Part shown: positions 63,428-64,000 of the stretch, piece after piece | Numbering within the stretch: position 1 is the first letter of the stretch | Layout of the letters: every line of letters begins with the position of its first letter | DNA from: Cellulophaga algicola DSM 14237 | GTDB taxonomy: Bacteria; Bacteroidota; Bacteroidia; Flavobacteriales; Flavobacteriaceae | Length of the DNA stretch: 64,000 bases | Direction of reading: 5' to 3' | NCBI RefSeq assembly: GCF_000186265.1 | Contig: NC_014934.1 | Location: 3,410,001 to 3,474,000 of the forward strand | The notes under the pieces: model-generated | Seen by the model: only the letters and a program-made list of their open reading frames with translations | Database searches by the model: none | Told to the model about the DNA's origin: nothing | Program-made: the position numbers and the translations under genes

Positions 63428-64000
63428 TTATTCGTGTAAAACCAAAAACGGTACGTTGGTATGGTAGCTTATTTCTTCTACAGTTGGGCGGAATAAGATG
63501 CGCTCTAAAAAATTTAAGTTTTTAGCTACCATAACTAGCATATCTACGCTTTCAGTAGTTGTAAATTCATCTATAGCCGTGTCTAAATGTTGCCCTTTTA
63601 AGTTACTGAAATTGTGTGTGATATCTTTGAAATAATAGGCTAAAAACTCCTTATTCTTAGTTTGTAAATTACTTAGCGTTTCGTCTTTACTCTCAATATG
63701 TAAAAAATTAAGCGCTGCATTAGTTAGTAATGTAATATCTTTTAAGAGCGATAATATATGTAAGTTGTAATCAATAATATAATCAGTAGGAAAACCTATT
63801 TTCTTTGGCTTATGGTATGTTGTTTTCTCTGGTACCGCTAAAACTGCACATTTTACTTTTGTAATAACATTGCCTGTATTACTCCCTAAAGCTATTTTTT
63901 TTAAGCCAGAAGCTCCTTTAGTTCCCATGATAATTAGGTCTATCTTTTTACTGCTTACCTCATTTTTTATGTGTTCAATAAAAAAACCATAGCTTGCTGA
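63428..64000 (-). CDS. Universal stress protein, two-domain (partial, N-terminus outside)
   Basis: The frame runs open to the window edge, so the real start lies beyond 64000; the internal Met at 63928 is part of the nucleotide motif IMGTKGASGLKKIALGSNTG, not the start. The C-terminal half (PKKIGFPTDYIIDYNLHILS) matches the second domains of the three neighbours. Fourth UspA gene of the cluster, convergent with thioredoxin, 13 bp from its stop. A separate promoter must lie outside. Confidence 0.88.
   Translation of the reverse strand, partial: SASYGFFIEHIKNEVSSKKIDLIIMGTKGASGLKKIALGSNTGNVITKVKCAVLAVPEKTTYHKPKKIGFPTDYIIDYNLHILSLLKDITLLTNAALNFLHIESKDETLSNLQTKNKEFLAYYFKDITHNFSNLKGQHLDTAIDEFTTTESVDMLVMVAKNLNFLERILFRPTVEEISYHTNVPFLVLHE

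Overview
The window is a 64 kb chromosomal stretch from a low-GC marine member of the Bacteroidota, most likely a Flavobacteriaceae species of the Zobellia/Maribacter type. Signs are the proteins (DUF983, DUF7151-type lipoprotein, PepSY-like, Mla, P450 demethylation cluster), weak Shine-Dalgarno sequences, and -7 promoter elements of the Bacteroidota TAnnTTTG type. No tRNA, rRNA, CRISPR array, insertion sequence or phage integrase was seen.

Layout. 0-6.5 kb (minus): a sugar-catabolic operon, ppsA - D-lactate dehydrogenase - gpmA - pfkB - class I fba - glucokinase (cut by the window edge). 6.7-13.4 kb (plus): a complete Na+-type N-ATPase operon, atpDCQRBEFAG. 13.5-18.1 kb (minus): an FMN-binding protein, enolase and mlaEFD. 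18.3-30.3 kb: ClC antiporter, a Crp/Fnr regulator (crpA), then small envelope and stress proteins, a UspA protein, an HPF-type hibernation factor with an eRF1-like partner, and a Na+/H+ antiporter. 30.4-34.6 kb: GH15 glucoamylase, an ArsC-fold protein without cysteine, and a second Crp/Fnr regulator (crpB). 34.8-38.6 kb: zinc ribbon, GcvH-like protein, methyltransferase, alpha-oxoamine synthase and a FabF-like ketosynthase. 38.7-42.8 kb: SulP, DUF983, isocitrate dehydrogenase and a third Crp/Fnr regulator (crpC). 43-49 kb: secreted repeat proteins, ankyrin protein with secreted catalase and OxyR, peroxiredoxin. 49.3-56.9 kb: MarC, M23 peptidase, then an esterase - alcohol dehydrogenase - ferredoxin reductase - ferredoxin - P450 operon with an AraC regulator. 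56.9-64 kb: cardiolipin synthase, a second D-lactate dehydrogenase, MscS channel, four UspA-family proteins and thioredoxin.

The main discovery is regulatory. Many promoters share one rigid design: a 12-bp palindrome TGAY-N4-RTCA, then 23 nt, then TAnnTTTR (the -7 element). This puts the palindrome centre near -41.5, the class II position of Crp/Fnr activators. It stands before the N-ATPase, mla, clc, crpA, enolase, an ArsC-like pair, two UspA promoters and thioredoxin, and probably cardiolipin synthase and crpB. A second palindrome, TGYTAC-N4-GTAGCA, has the same centre-to-box distance before five small stress/envelope genes between 20.5 and 29.2 kb, right after crpA. A third, ATAAC-N4-GTTAT, sits midway between mirror-image TATATTTG boxes of the divergent icd/crpC pair.

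Inference: the window is largely a Crp/Fnr-controlled energy-limitation or low-oxygen survival island. It combines fermentative sugar use (glucoamylase, glucokinase, PFK, aldolase, PGM, enolase, D-LDH), Na+ and Cl- transport, ribosome hibernation, UspA proteins and envelope upkeep. crpA appears to sit in a cascade, controlled through the first motif and probably acting through the second. None of the three regulators has the cysteines of an Fe-S FNR, so the signal is unknown. The P450 cluster matches the known oxidative demethylation system for 6-O-methyl-D-galactose from red-algal porphyran and looks like a separate accessory module.
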